Source: an uncultured Verrucomicrobiota bacterium (GTDB taxonomy: Bacteria; Verrucomicrobiota; Verrucomicrobiia; Verrucomicrobiales; Akkermansiaceae). From it: a stretch of 54,405 nt of DNA. Below are positions 25,226 to 34,042 of the stretch, piece by piece. Within the stretch, counting starts at the first letter, position 1; every line of letters starts with the position of its first letter. The position numbers and the translations under genes were made by a program. The DNA lies in NCBI GenBank assembly GCA_937867415.1, contig CALMKO010000057.1:1-54405 (forward strand), given 5' to 3'. The notes beneath the pieces are model-generated. The model was not told the origin of the DNA and did not search any database. It was given only the letters and a program-made list of their open reading frames with translations.

Positions 25226-27907
25226 TCACTTGTCCTTGATCCAAATTTTCGAGCGGCCACCACGGTTAAGGCGTGCGTAGTTGGGGATGGCAGTGAGTTT
25301 GCTGCCATCGGCGAAGATGCCCTTGATGACCATCACCCCACCTAACAATTCCGGATTCCACTCGGCGGTCAGCGGCGCGTCCGGCTTGAGCACGGCTTCC
25401 AGGTTGTTGCCGTCCTTTTGCTCGATGTTGTAAACGAGCGGTCCGTAGCGCAGGGCAACCGTGCCGCGGTTGGCGGGCACTTTGTCGATGGTCTTCACCC
25501 GTTGGACTTCGAGTGGGAGGACAAGGTCCACCTTGTCACCAGTCTTCCATTCCCGGTTGATGACGGCATAGCCGTTTTCGACTTTGGGCGCGAGCGCCAC
25601 GCCATTGACAGCGAGCGAGCTTATGCCATCGGCCTCCGGCACCGACTGATAAAGCTTGCTGACATCGCGCAGCGGCACGCGGATGCGGAGTGCGAAGGTT
25701 TTGGGTGTGGTGGGATTGACGGTGATGGAAACCCCTCCCTTCCATGGGTAGTCGGTTTTCTGGATCATCTCCACATCGGTGCCGGCCACTTGGTTTACCT
25801 TCATCGTGCCGCCGATGAAGAGATTCACAAAGAGATCCTGCGGGCCGCGGGCATAGGTCCACTCCGGCAGCATCAGCAGCGTGCGCGGGATATTGCCGAT
25901 GCAGCATGGGCAGACATGCCACTTATAGCGTTTGCCGCTGGAGTCCAGCGCGTTGGTATAGGTGAAGTTTTCACCGGGCAGATCGATGCTGCCGAGAATG
26001 GCGTTGTAGAGGGTTTCCTCAAACAGGTTGGCATAAAGCGACGCCTGGCGTGCGAGGTTCATCTTGTGTTGGAAAAACAACTCGCCGCAGCCGGAGCAGG
26101 ATTCGCAATAGGCGTTGTGGGGCAGCGAGTAATCGCCGCCGAAGCCTTCCGAGGTCTCGCCGCTGCCGACGCCGCCAGTGACATAATACTTCCGGTGAAC
26201 GATATTCGACCACAGCGATTCCACGGCGCTTTGATAATCCGCATCGGAGGTTTCCATGGCGACACCGGCCATCGCATTGTAGGTGTAAACGGCGCGCACC
26301 GCGTGGCCGAGCGCTTCGTATTGTTGGGTAACCGGGGCGTGCGATTGATCGTAGGATTCGCCACCGCCGCGCTGATCGAGCAGGTATTTCGCAAGAGTAA
26401 CGAAACGTTTGCCCGCGCCGGAGCCATCTCTTCCATCGATCACGCGCGCGAGACGGAGCAATGCCTGTTCGATGCCCTGGTGACCATCGCACCATGCTTT
26501 TTTCGGTTCCGGGCCGATGTTGCGGTCCCAGCAATCGGCGAGGCGCACGGCGGCATCCAGCATTCGTGTGTCCTTACCGCCGGTGAGTTGATAGTGACCG
26601 ATGCAGGCTTCGATGAAATATCCGCCGACGTATCCTTCGTGGTCGGTTTTGATTTCCCAGCGCGGCGGTTGTTCACCTTGTTCGTGAATATTGGCGAGGG
26701 TGAAACGGGTTTGCATGTAGCCGTCTTTTTCCTGGGCTCCCAACAGGAGGGGTGTCCATTCATCGAGCGTTTTGCGTAGGGCCGCCTGGGACTTGATGAT
26801 TTCCGGGTCACCTTGCGGGTCCACCATGAGCGCCATGCAGATGGATTCGTAGGTATTGAGCACGTAGGCATTCGTCCACGGCGCGCCGATGTGCGGTTGG
26901 AACGGACGGCCGGCGATTTTGTGAGAGGCTTCGATGAAGTTCTGGATGCCGCCCTCCTCGACCTTGGGGTCGGAGAGTTTGGCCACGCAATGCGGGATCC
27001 AACCGCAGATGAGCGCCTTGACGCGGCTGTTCCAAAGCGGGCTGTCGATCTTGTAGGGGCTGGTGTACACCTCGCGCATGTCGCTGGCTCCGGGCGTGGC
27101 GATCACCTCGACGGCAAGCGTATCACTGGAGACGAGTCCTTCACCGGCGCGGGCGGTAAACTTGATCACATAACTTCCAATCTTGGAGAACGTGGCGGCG
27201 GTTTGCGCGGATCCTGCGGTTTCAAACGTCACCTCACCCGGCCCGGATTCTCTGGACCAGAGGACATCGCCTCCACCGTTTTTGACAACAGCATGAAACC
27301 ATGTCCTGCCGTCCAACACCACCGAGCGATCACGGCCAGCATCGATGCGCGGGGCGAACTTCGGCGACTTTCCGGAATCGAGCACCTTCCATTCGAGAAT
27401 GCCGGTTGAAGCGCCGCCGGTGCCGTCGAATTCGAGGCGGATTTTGGTGGTGGTGACTTCGTCAAAGGTGGTGGTGTTGAATTTCTGCAACTCCAGCCCG
27501 AGGCCTTTGACTCCCTTTACCGGCACAAAGGCCGCACCGTCCCAGAACAAGACGCGGCAGGATTTCGGGGTCTGGATGCCTTGTCCATCCGCCCACCAAT
27601 AGACATCGGTTTGCGTGGTGCTGATCGGTTTTTCCCATTCATAACAAACCCACTGGGTGCCGGTGCTCGGCCAGTTTCCATAGCGCGGATGGCTGTGGTC
27701 GTTGGAGTTCTCCGGCTCGAATCCATCATGGAGGGCGGTCAGGGTTTCGTGGCCGGAGACAAACGAGGTTGTGGGCGTGGCAACAAGCGCGAGATTTGTT
27801 GCCACCGCGGTGTTTGTGGCATCCGGTGAAGCGGCCACCATGGGAGTGGGCATCAGACTGAAGGCGATCAGCGTGACCCGGCGCAGGGTTTGGAAATCAG
27901 GATTCAT
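25226..27907 (-). CDS. GH127-family beta-L-arabinofuranosidase-like enzyme with N-terminal accessory modules
   Basis: This is an 893-residue exported glycosidase. A signal peptide (1-26) is followed by a discoidin-like beta-sandwich (~30-175), an Ig/PKD-like module (WSRESGPGEVTF, ~185-270) and the DUF1680 (alpha/alpha)6 barrel (~275-680), with beta domains to the end. The zinc and catalytic residues of the family are visible: Glu602 and Cys604 in YCESCSG, and Cys668-Cys669 in HVCPCCIGN, which by analogy with HypBA1 hold the metal and provide the nucleophilic cysteine. Family members release L-arabinofuranose from beta-linked arabino-oligosaccharides; related ones cleave other pentosides. Its ATG overlaps the stop of the metallopeptidase-like gene (ATGA, 27904-27907), implying translational coupling. 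Confidence 0.88.
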   Translation of the reverse strand: MNPDFQTLRRVTLIAFSLMPTPMVAASPDATNTAVATNLALVATPTTSFVSGHETLTALHDGFEPENSNDHSHPRYGNWPSTGTQWVCYEWEKPISTTQTDVYWWADGQGIQTPKSCRVLFWDGAAFVPVKGVKGLGLELQKFNTTTFDEVTTTKIRLEFDGTGGASTGILEWKVLDSGKSPKFAPRIDAGRDRSVVLDGRTWFHAVVKNGGGDVLWSRESGPGEVTFETAGSAQTAATFSKIGSYVIKFTARAGEGLVSSDTLAVEVIATPGASDMREVYTSPYKIDSPLWNSRVKALICGWIPHCVAKLSDPKVEEGGIQNFIEASHKIAGRPFQPHIGAPWTNAYVLNTYESICMALMVDPQGDPEIIKSQAALRKTLDEWTPLLLGAQEKDGYMQTRFTLANIHEQGEQPPRWEIKTDHEGYVGGYFIEACIGHYQLTGGKDTRMLDAAVRLADCWDRNIGPEPKKAWCDGHQGIEQALLRLARVIDGRDGSGAGKRFVTLAKYLLDQRGGGESYDQSHAPVTQQYEALGHAVRAVYTYNAMAGVAMETSDADYQSAVESLWSNIVHRKYYVTGGVGSGETSEGFGGDYSLPHNAYCESCSGCGELFFQHKMNLARQASLYANLFEETLYNAILGSIDLPGENFTYTNALDSSGKRYKWHVCPCCIGNIPRTLLMLPEWTYARGPQDLFVNLFIGGTMKVNQVAGTDVEMIQKTDYPWKGGVSITVNPTTPKTFALRIRVPLRDVSKLYQSVPEADGISSLAVNGVALAPKVENGYAVINREWKTGDKVDLVLPLEVQRVKTIDKVPANRGTVALRYGPLVYNIEQKDGNNLEAVLKPDAPLTAEWNPELLGGVMVIKGIFADGSKLTAIPNYARLNRGGRSKIWIKDK

Positions 27908-28704
27908 TTCTTTTGGTCTCGATTCTGGATGGATTCCGGGGTTTCCATTTTCCCGGTGTAGAAGGCCTCAAAGAGCGCGAATGCTTCCGGATCATAGGCT
28001 TTCAGGCCATCTCGTCCGTCCGCGGGTTTTTCGCCTTTCATGCCCATGTCGCCGTGGGTGCCGAAATACCACATCGTGAGTTCGGCAAAGAATTCGTCCA
28101 CGTTCGATCCGGCGTAAGAATCCACCCAAAGCCCCTTGGCCAGCGAGCGCTGAAGTTGGGCCTCGAACCTCGGCCGGATCGCGGGTGTTGTGCCGTAAAA
28201 GAAGATCGCGTGCGCAAACTCATGCACGCAGATATCACGTCCCCGATAGCGGTCTTCTTCGAGTTTAAGAAGATTTTCCTCACCACAGGATGTTAACAGT
28301 CCACCCATGCCGCGGGTACGCTCGTCGCGGGTGAGCCCTCCGTATTCATCGATGCGCTTGCCCTTGTCGTGCCGCCATTCCGGCAGGTCGGTGGTGACTT
28401 GGTGGCGGCCGATGATATGCAAGGCGACTCCAGCCGCACTCATCTTCCCGCAAGCCAGCGGCAGATTGCATAACATCATCGCGAGGCGCTCATGAGCCGC
28501 AAGCATAGCCTGATCCGCCACATCGTGGTGAGCCTTGATGGCGATGCCCTTGTAATCGAGCCGCTTTGAGAAGAAGTCATGTTCTGGCGGATCGACCACC
28601 CCGATGGCAGGTGGCGGGGTGGAGCCGGTAGAGGCGAGCGAACCCGGCAATGAGATGAGCATGCCCGCGCAGATCGCGGTGGTGAGTTGGATGGGTGATT
28701 TCAT
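27904..28704 (-). CDS. Secreted zinc-metallopeptidase-like (gluzincin, lethal-factor-like) protein
   Basis: This is a 266-residue exported protein inside a glycosidase operon. The ATG at 28704 gives the signal peptide MKSPIQLTTAICAGMLISL; a TTG seven codons upstream is less likely. A zincin motif HEFAH lies at 161-165 (ICVHEFAHAIFF), and a second acidic helix follows (NVDEFFAELTMWYFGT), which could supply the third zinc ligand. The layout resembles anthrax-lethal-factor-related (ATLF-like) gluzincins. The role is unknown: it could process glycoproteins such as arabinogalactan-proteins or extensins, or mature the co-expressed enzymes. It starts 22 bases after the upstream GH127 stop and overlaps the next gene by four bases. 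Confidence 0.72.
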   Translation of the reverse strand: MKSPIQLTTAICAGMLISLPGSLASTGSTPPPAIGVVDPPEHDFFSKRLDYKGIAIKAHHDVADQAMLAAHERLAMMLCNLPLACGKMSAAGVALHIIGRHQVTTDLPEWRHDKGKRIDEYGGLTRDERTRGMGGLLTSCGEENLLKLEEDRYRGRDICVHEFAHAIFFYGTTPAIRPRFEAQLQRSLAKGLWVDSYAGSNVDEFFAELTMWYFGTHGDMGMKGEKPADGRDGLKAYDPEAFALFEAFYTGKMETPESIQNRDQKK

Positions 28705-28726
28705 GAGATCGTGGAGGAGATTCAAA

Positions 28727-31189
28727 TTAAGGCGCGCTGCCGATTTCCCACTCGTAGAGTCCGGCGGAACAACCAGGCTGAAGGTCGAGTTCGAGTTTCA
28801 GCGCTTGGGTGATGACTGCATCAAAGCGGACGGTGACGGGTTCACTTTTTCGAATGGTGAAGTCCGAAGCGCCGGTGACGGGCAGCCATTTTCCTGAGGC
28901 ATCGCGGTAGAGCAGGCGCCAGGCCGTGGGCAGGCGGCACTCACCCATGCCCGTGTCATCAAACCATGAGACTGTAACCGAGCTGACTTTGGCGTCCTTT
29001 TCAAACTGATAACTCACCCATTCCGTGCCACCCTTATGAGGCCAGAAATCAAAGGCGGGGGCGAAACCGTCGGTGGCATTGCGAGGCAACAACTGATCGT
29101 TGATGCGGCTGATGTTCATACCGCTGCGGGCAAAAGAGACTTCGATTTTGGCCTGTGAAGCCAAGGTGGGAGCCGGAGCAGGTCGGGCGCTTGCGGCATC
29201 CTTGCCGAGCCAGACGGTCATGGGCGAATTGCCGCGATTGTTCCAGAATGCGTAGGGGATGCCGATCAAAGTGGCGGTTTCCTCGGCAAGCCCTTGATCG
29301 CCACGTTTCACGCGCAGCGCCTTGTCGATTTCCAGCACCGTCACGCCTCCCATGAGGTCGCTACGGAAGACCGGTTTGACCTCGCAGGTTTCCGGCAGTG
29401 CGAACTCAAGGACCGAGCCGCCGTTATCGACTCCCTCGTAGGCGTAGACGATCGGGCCACGTTCGAGGGCGATCTGGTTTCGGGTGGCGGCGATCTTGTC
29501 GTTGCCCAGCACGCGGCGCACCGGCATCGGCAACTCAAGTTCGACCGCATCGCCCGGCTTCCATTCGCGTTGGATGCGTGCATAGCCGTCTTTGAGCTGG
29601 GGTTGAATGATCTTACCGTTCACCTTGACCGACCACGCGGCGGCTTCGGCGTTGGCATAGTGATAGAGATCGGAAGGAACTGGTTTGCCACGCACCCAAT
29701 CGGGGATGCGTAGGCATAGATTGAAATCCTGCGGACCATCCGGGTTGATGGTGAGTTTGACCGAGCCATTCCACGGGTACTGGGTTTGCTGGGTAACATT
29801 GACCTTGCGGGTGGATACATTAGCCTTGGCGGTGCCTTGGGCATAGAGGTTTACGAACAGATCCTTGTCACGCACTGCGTAGGCATAGCCGCCGAGCGAT
29901 GCCATGGTGCGCAGTGTGTTCGGCGGGCAGCAGGCGCAGCCGAACCATGGAGCGCGGCCGGCATAGCCGTGGTTGTTCGCTTCCTTGCCATCGTATTCAA
30001 GGGTGTTTGGATAGAAGAAGCGATCGCCCGATAGAGAAACACCGCTGAGGAACCCATTGTATAAAGTGCGTTCGAAAACATCCATATACTTGCCCTCGCC
30101 AGTCATGAGGAACATGCGGTGGTTCCAGAACAGGAAGGCGATGGCGGCGCAGGTTTCATTATAACAACGATGCGGCAATTCATAGTTGTCACCATACGCC
30201 TCGCCAGCGCCGCGAGCGCCGACTCCACCGGTGATATGCATTTTCTTGCCCACCACGTTTTCCCAGATGGCATCGATGGCGGCGAGATATTTTTCATCGC
30301 CATTGAGGGCCGCGACATCGGCCATGCCGGAGTAGAGGTAGTTCGCCCGCACGGCATGACCGACGGCTTCGCGTTGTTCGGTGACGGGCAGGTGGTCCTG
30401 GCTGTATTCGGTGCCGGTGCCACTGCGGCCACGGGCTTCGAGAAAGATCCTGGCGAGGTCAAGCCAGCGCTTGTCGCCGGTCTGGCGGTAAAGTTTGGCC
30501 AGGCCCATTTCCACCACTTGGTGGCCGGGGGCGATGACGAGTTTTCCATCGCCGAAATCGCGGTGAAGCAGCTCGGCGCTCTTGAGACAGATATCCATCA
30601 ATGACTTCGAGCCGGTGGCCTGGGTATGGACCACCCCAGCCTCGAACATGTGGCCGAGATTGTATAGCTCGTGGCTGAGAGCCGGGTCTTTGAGCCAGCG
30701 TTTGGGGTCGAGCCATGGGTGGGACGGCGAGTCCGGATGCATGGTGCGGAAGGTGAACAAATAACCATCCGGTTCCTGCGCGGCGGCGACGCGGGTGATG
30801 ATTTCCTCCATGTGCTTGGCCAGCGCGGGGTCCGGCTTGACGCTGTAGGAAAAGGCCGCGCCTTCAAGCGCCTTGGTGACATCCGAATCATCGAACGGGT
30901 ATTGGGTGGGCGGCTTGTTCTGGAATGTGGACTCACCAGCGGCGCGGCGGCGCATGGTTTCTGCGGCCAGGTCGAAGTTGAGCAGGCGCTTGGAGGTCTC
31001 AAGCTGGTCGAGAGCGAAGGGCAGGGTGACGCGATGGTTGATTTCCTGTCGCTGCTGCCACAAGCCTTCCGTGAAGCTGACATCCGTGAAGGGCACCGGA
31101 TTCACGGAGTAATCGGAAGCAGCAACAGGCATGAGCGATAGAGACATGCCGGACAATGCAACGAGCATGGAGTGATTCAATGATTTCAT
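28727..31189 (-). CDS. GH127-family beta-L-arabinofuranosidase-like enzyme with C-terminal discoidin-like domain
   Basis: This is an 820-residue exported glycosidase. A signal peptide (1-24) leads directly into the DUF1680 barrel (VPFTDVSFTEGLWQQRQEIN at ~32-51), unlike the neighbour at 25226, which has long accessory modules in front. Glu345 and Cys347 (YNETCAAIAF) and Cys420-Cys421 (GCACCPPN) match the family's metal and nucleophile residues. ITGGVGARGAGEAYGDNYELPH is typical of GH127. A C-terminal ~130-residue beta-sandwich (EWVSYQFEKDAKVSSVTVSW to GLYEWEIG) looks carbohydrate-binding. It is the second gene of the arabinan operon, 22 bases after the GH51 gene. Two diverged GH127 enzymes in one operon suggest different linkages or a sequential attack. 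Confidence 0.9.
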   Translation of the reverse strand: MKSLNHSMLVALSGMSLSLMPVAASDYSVNPVPFTDVSFTEGLWQQRQEINHRVTLPFALDQLETSKRLLNFDLAAETMRRRAAGESTFQNKPPTQYPFDDSDVTKALEGAAFSYSVKPDPALAKHMEEIITRVAAAQEPDGYLFTFRTMHPDSPSHPWLDPKRWLKDPALSHELYNLGHMFEAGVVHTQATGSKSLMDICLKSAELLHRDFGDGKLVIAPGHQVVEMGLAKLYRQTGDKRWLDLARIFLEARGRSGTGTEYSQDHLPVTEQREAVGHAVRANYLYSGMADVAALNGDEKYLAAIDAIWENVVGKKMHITGGVGARGAGEAYGDNYELPHRCYNETCAAIAFLFWNHRMFLMTGEGKYMDVFERTLYNGFLSGVSLSGDRFFYPNTLEYDGKEANNHGYAGRAPWFGCACCPPNTLRTMASLGGYAYAVRDKDLFVNLYAQGTAKANVSTRKVNVTQQTQYPWNGSVKLTINPDGPQDFNLCLRIPDWVRGKPVPSDLYHYANAEAAAWSVKVNGKIIQPQLKDGYARIQREWKPGDAVELELPMPVRRVLGNDKIAATRNQIALERGPIVYAYEGVDNGGSVLEFALPETCEVKPVFRSDLMGGVTVLEIDKALRVKRGDQGLAEETATLIGIPYAFWNNRGNSPMTVWLGKDAASARPAPAPTLASQAKIEVSFARSGMNISRINDQLLPRNATDGFAPAFDFWPHKGGTEWVSYQFEKDAKVSSVTVSWFDDTGMGECRLPTAWRLLYRDASGKWLPVTGASDFTIRKSEPVTVRFDAVITQALKLELDLQPGCSAGLYEWEIGSAP

Positions 31190-31211
31190 GAAAGAGTGAG
31201 GGTTCGCGGGA

Positions 31212-33731
31212 TCAGTCTGTGAGGCTGGCTTTATAGCGCAGGATGGTGAGCGAACTGGGTTTCAACTCGATCGCCACCTCCGGGCCTGACACCGCGAAGG
31301 TGTCATCGACGGGGGCGATGCGGTCCGGTTGCGCGGGCTCGTTGATGGCAGTCGGTTCGCCGGTGAGCGTGATGCGGCGGGCTTGCTGGGCTGGCACGGA
31401 TGCGCCTTTCAGGCTCAACTGCAATGCGGTGGCCCCGGTGCCCGGGTTGACGCACTTGACGACGATCTCACCGGTCTTCTTGTCGTAGCCCGAGACGATC
31501 TCCACCTTGGGAGCCACGGCAGCTGGCACGCTGACGTTTTCGAAAATCCTCACGCCATCCAGGCTGGCGCTGATGCGGTCGCCAGCCAGCGAGATTTCCA
31601 CGTCATACCAGCGGTTCGGTTCGATGTGGCCGGGTTTCTGGATGATTGGATTCTGGCCATTTTGCTCGATGCCATGGGCGCTGTTGCCCCAACCGCCGAA
31701 ATTGATGTGAACGAAGCGGCTATTCTGATCGCGCAGACGGACGATGAATCCTTCCGCGCCGCCGAGTTTGCGGGCCTTGAGGCGGATGGTGTAATCCTGC
31801 CAATTGGGATCGCCGATAATGATGTTCGTCTTGTTCACCTGATCGTTGGTTTGGCGGAGCGCGCCATCCACCACTTCCCAATTGCCTTCGGCGGCCGGGC
31901 TCCAGCCATCGAGGTGTTTCGCGGGATCAAACTTGTAAAGCATCTCACCGCCACGGGTGACCTGGATGTCCTTGAACTCGGCGGAGCTGAGCCACGTTTG
32001 CAGACCGATGCGACCCGCGGGCGGGAGTGGTTTGGGCAGCGCCCTGGCCTCGGTGGGCAGCAATACATCCGGGCGATTCGCGCCGAACATCTGCTGCACG
32101 TGATAGGACGGTGTGCCGTAAGACTGGGTGTTGGTGAACCAGATCAAATCCGGCGTCCATTGCGTGCTGCCGATCTTGTTGAACAGCGGCGCGTAGGCCG
32201 TCATGCCGACGATGTCCGAGTTGCGCTCGAAGCCGGTCATCATCGCCGCTTCGGCCAGTGCGGCATACAGGCTGTTGGATTTGTCAGGGAGGTGGCAGGC
32301 GTATTCTCCGACATAGACCTTCGGGCCCTTGCGGTCGAACTTGTCATAGCGGCCTGTGGAGTTGAACAACCAGTCGGCGGAAACATAATAATGCTCGTCG
32401 ATCCATTGCGCGCCGATCTTCGGGATCTTGTCCCATGCGAGGTCATATTCCCGCCCGGCCGGCCCGGCACCTGAGGAGGAGACGATCTCGATTTCCGGAT
32501 GCTTGGCTTTGAGGCCCTTGTAAATGATCTCGTAGCGGTCGATGAACTCCATGCCCCAGTTTTCATTGCCAATGCCGAGCATCTTGAGTTGGAACGGCGC
32601 GGGGTGGCCCATGTCCGCACGCACTTTGCCCCAAGGGGTGGTGGGCGCGCCGTTGGCGAACTCGATCAGGTCGAGCGCGTCCTGGATCACCTTGCCAAGT
32701 CCGTCTAACGGAATCATCTCGGATTTCCGGAATTGGCAGGACATACCGGCAGCAAGAATCGGTAGCGGCGAGGCACCGATGTCTTCGGCGAGTTGGAAAT
32801 ACTCGAAGAACCCGAGACCACCGGATTGCCAGTATCCCCAAAGGCTGGAATTGATCGGCCGGCCTTCCACCGGGCCGACGGTGCGTTTCCAGTCATACAT
32901 ATTGTTGAGGTCGTGGCCTTCCACAATGCAGCCGCCGGGGAAACGCAACGATCCGGGCCTCATCGCCTTGAGCAGCTCGACGAGGTCCGGTCTCAGGCCG
33001 TTCGGGCGCTGCTTGTAAGTGTCCTGAGGAAACAACGAGACAAACTCCAGATCGACGATTCCCACCGCATCGCAAAGCACCACGAGTTTGGCATCCGCCA
33101 CGGTGGCGGTGGGTTTGAGTTCGGCGGAGTATTTCACCCAGTTAGCGGGCTCTACCGGAGCGACCGGCGAGCTTGCCTTGGCGGCGGGTTGTTGGTTTTT
33201 CCAATCGCTGGGATCCAGTCGGAAACTGGCGAGGCGCTCGCCGGATTTCGATTCGAGCGCCACTGTGAGGCCACCCTTGTAACCACGGTGTGCCCGGGCG
33301 TGGAACGACAGATGATAGGTGGCTCCTTTTTTCACCGCAATACCGCCGAAACCGCCGTTAGAAACCCCAACGCCAGCCTGATCCTTGCCTGGATGGAGCA
33401 CCTCGATGCGTAGGTATTGCGCCGTGTGGGGATGGAGTGGAAATCCGGATTGGCGGGACAAACGGGCGGTGCCACCACCGCGATAGTCCTTGCTCCACGC
33501 TTGCAGTTCGGGAGTCGGCCAATCAAAGCCACGATTGGCCACGAGTTCGGCATAGATCCCGCCGTCTGCGGCGTAGTTGATATCTTCGAAAAAGATACCG
33601 TAGAGTGTTTCCGGGATTGTGTGACCGGGTTGGTCCGCGCGGACTACGGCATTGACTTTGGAATCCGCCGCCCAGGTGGTGGCTGCGATCATCCCGGCAA
33701 AAATTACTGTTAGTTGAATGAATGGCTTCAT
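31212..33731 (-). CDS. GH51-family alpha-L-arabinofuranosidase
   Basis: This is an 839-residue exported enzyme releasing arabinofuranose from arabinan, arabinoxylan or arabino-oligosaccharides. A signal peptide (1-21) is followed by the start of the TIM barrel (GHTIPETLYGIFFEDINYAADG), an inserted CBM4/9-like jelly roll (~85-235), and the rest of the barrel. The acid/base Glu390 is in GIGNENWG and the nucleophile Glu476 in VYVGEYACH. A LamG/DUF1080-like module (~600-745, containing LDGWSPAAEGNWEVVDGALR) precedes the C-terminal beta domain. It is the first gene of the five-gene minus-strand operon. A perfect 7-3-7 palindrome begins five bases before the ATG, and the likely repressor gene is divergent. 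Confidence 0.93.
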   Translation of the reverse strand: MKPFIQLTVIFAGMIAATTWAADSKVNAVVRADQPGHTIPETLYGIFFEDINYAADGGIYAELVANRGFDWPTPELQAWSKDYRGGGTARLSRQSGFPLHPHTAQYLRIEVLHPGKDQAGVGVSNGGFGGIAVKKGATYHLSFHARAHRGYKGGLTVALESKSGERLASFRLDPSDWKNQQPAAKASSPVAPVEPANWVKYSAELKPTATVADAKLVVLCDAVGIVDLEFVSLFPQDTYKQRPNGLRPDLVELLKAMRPGSLRFPGGCIVEGHDLNNMYDWKRTVGPVEGRPINSSLWGYWQSGGLGFFEYFQLAEDIGASPLPILAAGMSCQFRKSEMIPLDGLGKVIQDALDLIEFANGAPTTPWGKVRADMGHPAPFQLKMLGIGNENWGMEFIDRYEIIYKGLKAKHPEIEIVSSSGAGPAGREYDLAWDKIPKIGAQWIDEHYYVSADWLFNSTGRYDKFDRKGPKVYVGEYACHLPDKSNSLYAALAEAAMMTGFERNSDIVGMTAYAPLFNKIGSTQWTPDLIWFTNTQSYGTPSYHVQQMFGANRPDVLLPTEARALPKPLPPAGRIGLQTWLSSAEFKDIQVTRGGEMLYKFDPAKHLDGWSPAAEGNWEVVDGALRQTNDQVNKTNIIIGDPNWQDYTIRLKARKLGGAEGFIVRLRDQNSRFVHINFGGWGNSAHGIEQNGQNPIIQKPGHIEPNRWYDVEISLAGDRISASLDGVRIFENVSVPAAVAPKVEIVSGYDKKTGEIVVKCVNPGTGATALQLSLKGASVPAQQARRITLTGEPTAINEPAQPDRIAPVDDTFAVSGPEVAIELKPSSLTILRYKASLTD

Positions 33732-33735
33732 GTTT

Positions 33736-33752
33736 GTTTGAATCGTTCAAAC
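33736..33752. promoter_or_regulatory. Palindromic operator candidate (GTTTGAA-TCG-TTCAAAC)
   Basis: This perfect 7-3-7 inverted repeat lies 5-21 bases upstream of the GH51 start codon, within the 311-base region between the arabinan operon and the divergent regulator gene. Palindromes of this size are usual operators for AraR/LacI-type regulators, and its position would block transcription or translation start of the operon. Assignment to the neighbouring regulator is inference. Confidence 0.6.
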
Positions 33753-34042
33753 CTGATACGGACGTGAGACGTTGGATGATTCCGCATGGTTGGACGTTGC
33801 CTGCGCATATCATGCGAAGTTGTATTGATCTTTGGATGGATAGCCATCGCGGTGGAATCAATGAGGCGGAGTCTGGAAACCCAAAACCAGACTCCGCCCG
33901 GGTTTTGCCTCCCTCCAGAGGCAAAGTTTTCATCGAGATGCTTGGTGTGTGTGACTGTTTGCAGCAGAGTCGGGGAAATTTTCAGCCCAGCAAGAATTTC
34001 GTTTTTGACAACCCGATCAAAAAATGGAGCAGTTCGAGGGAG

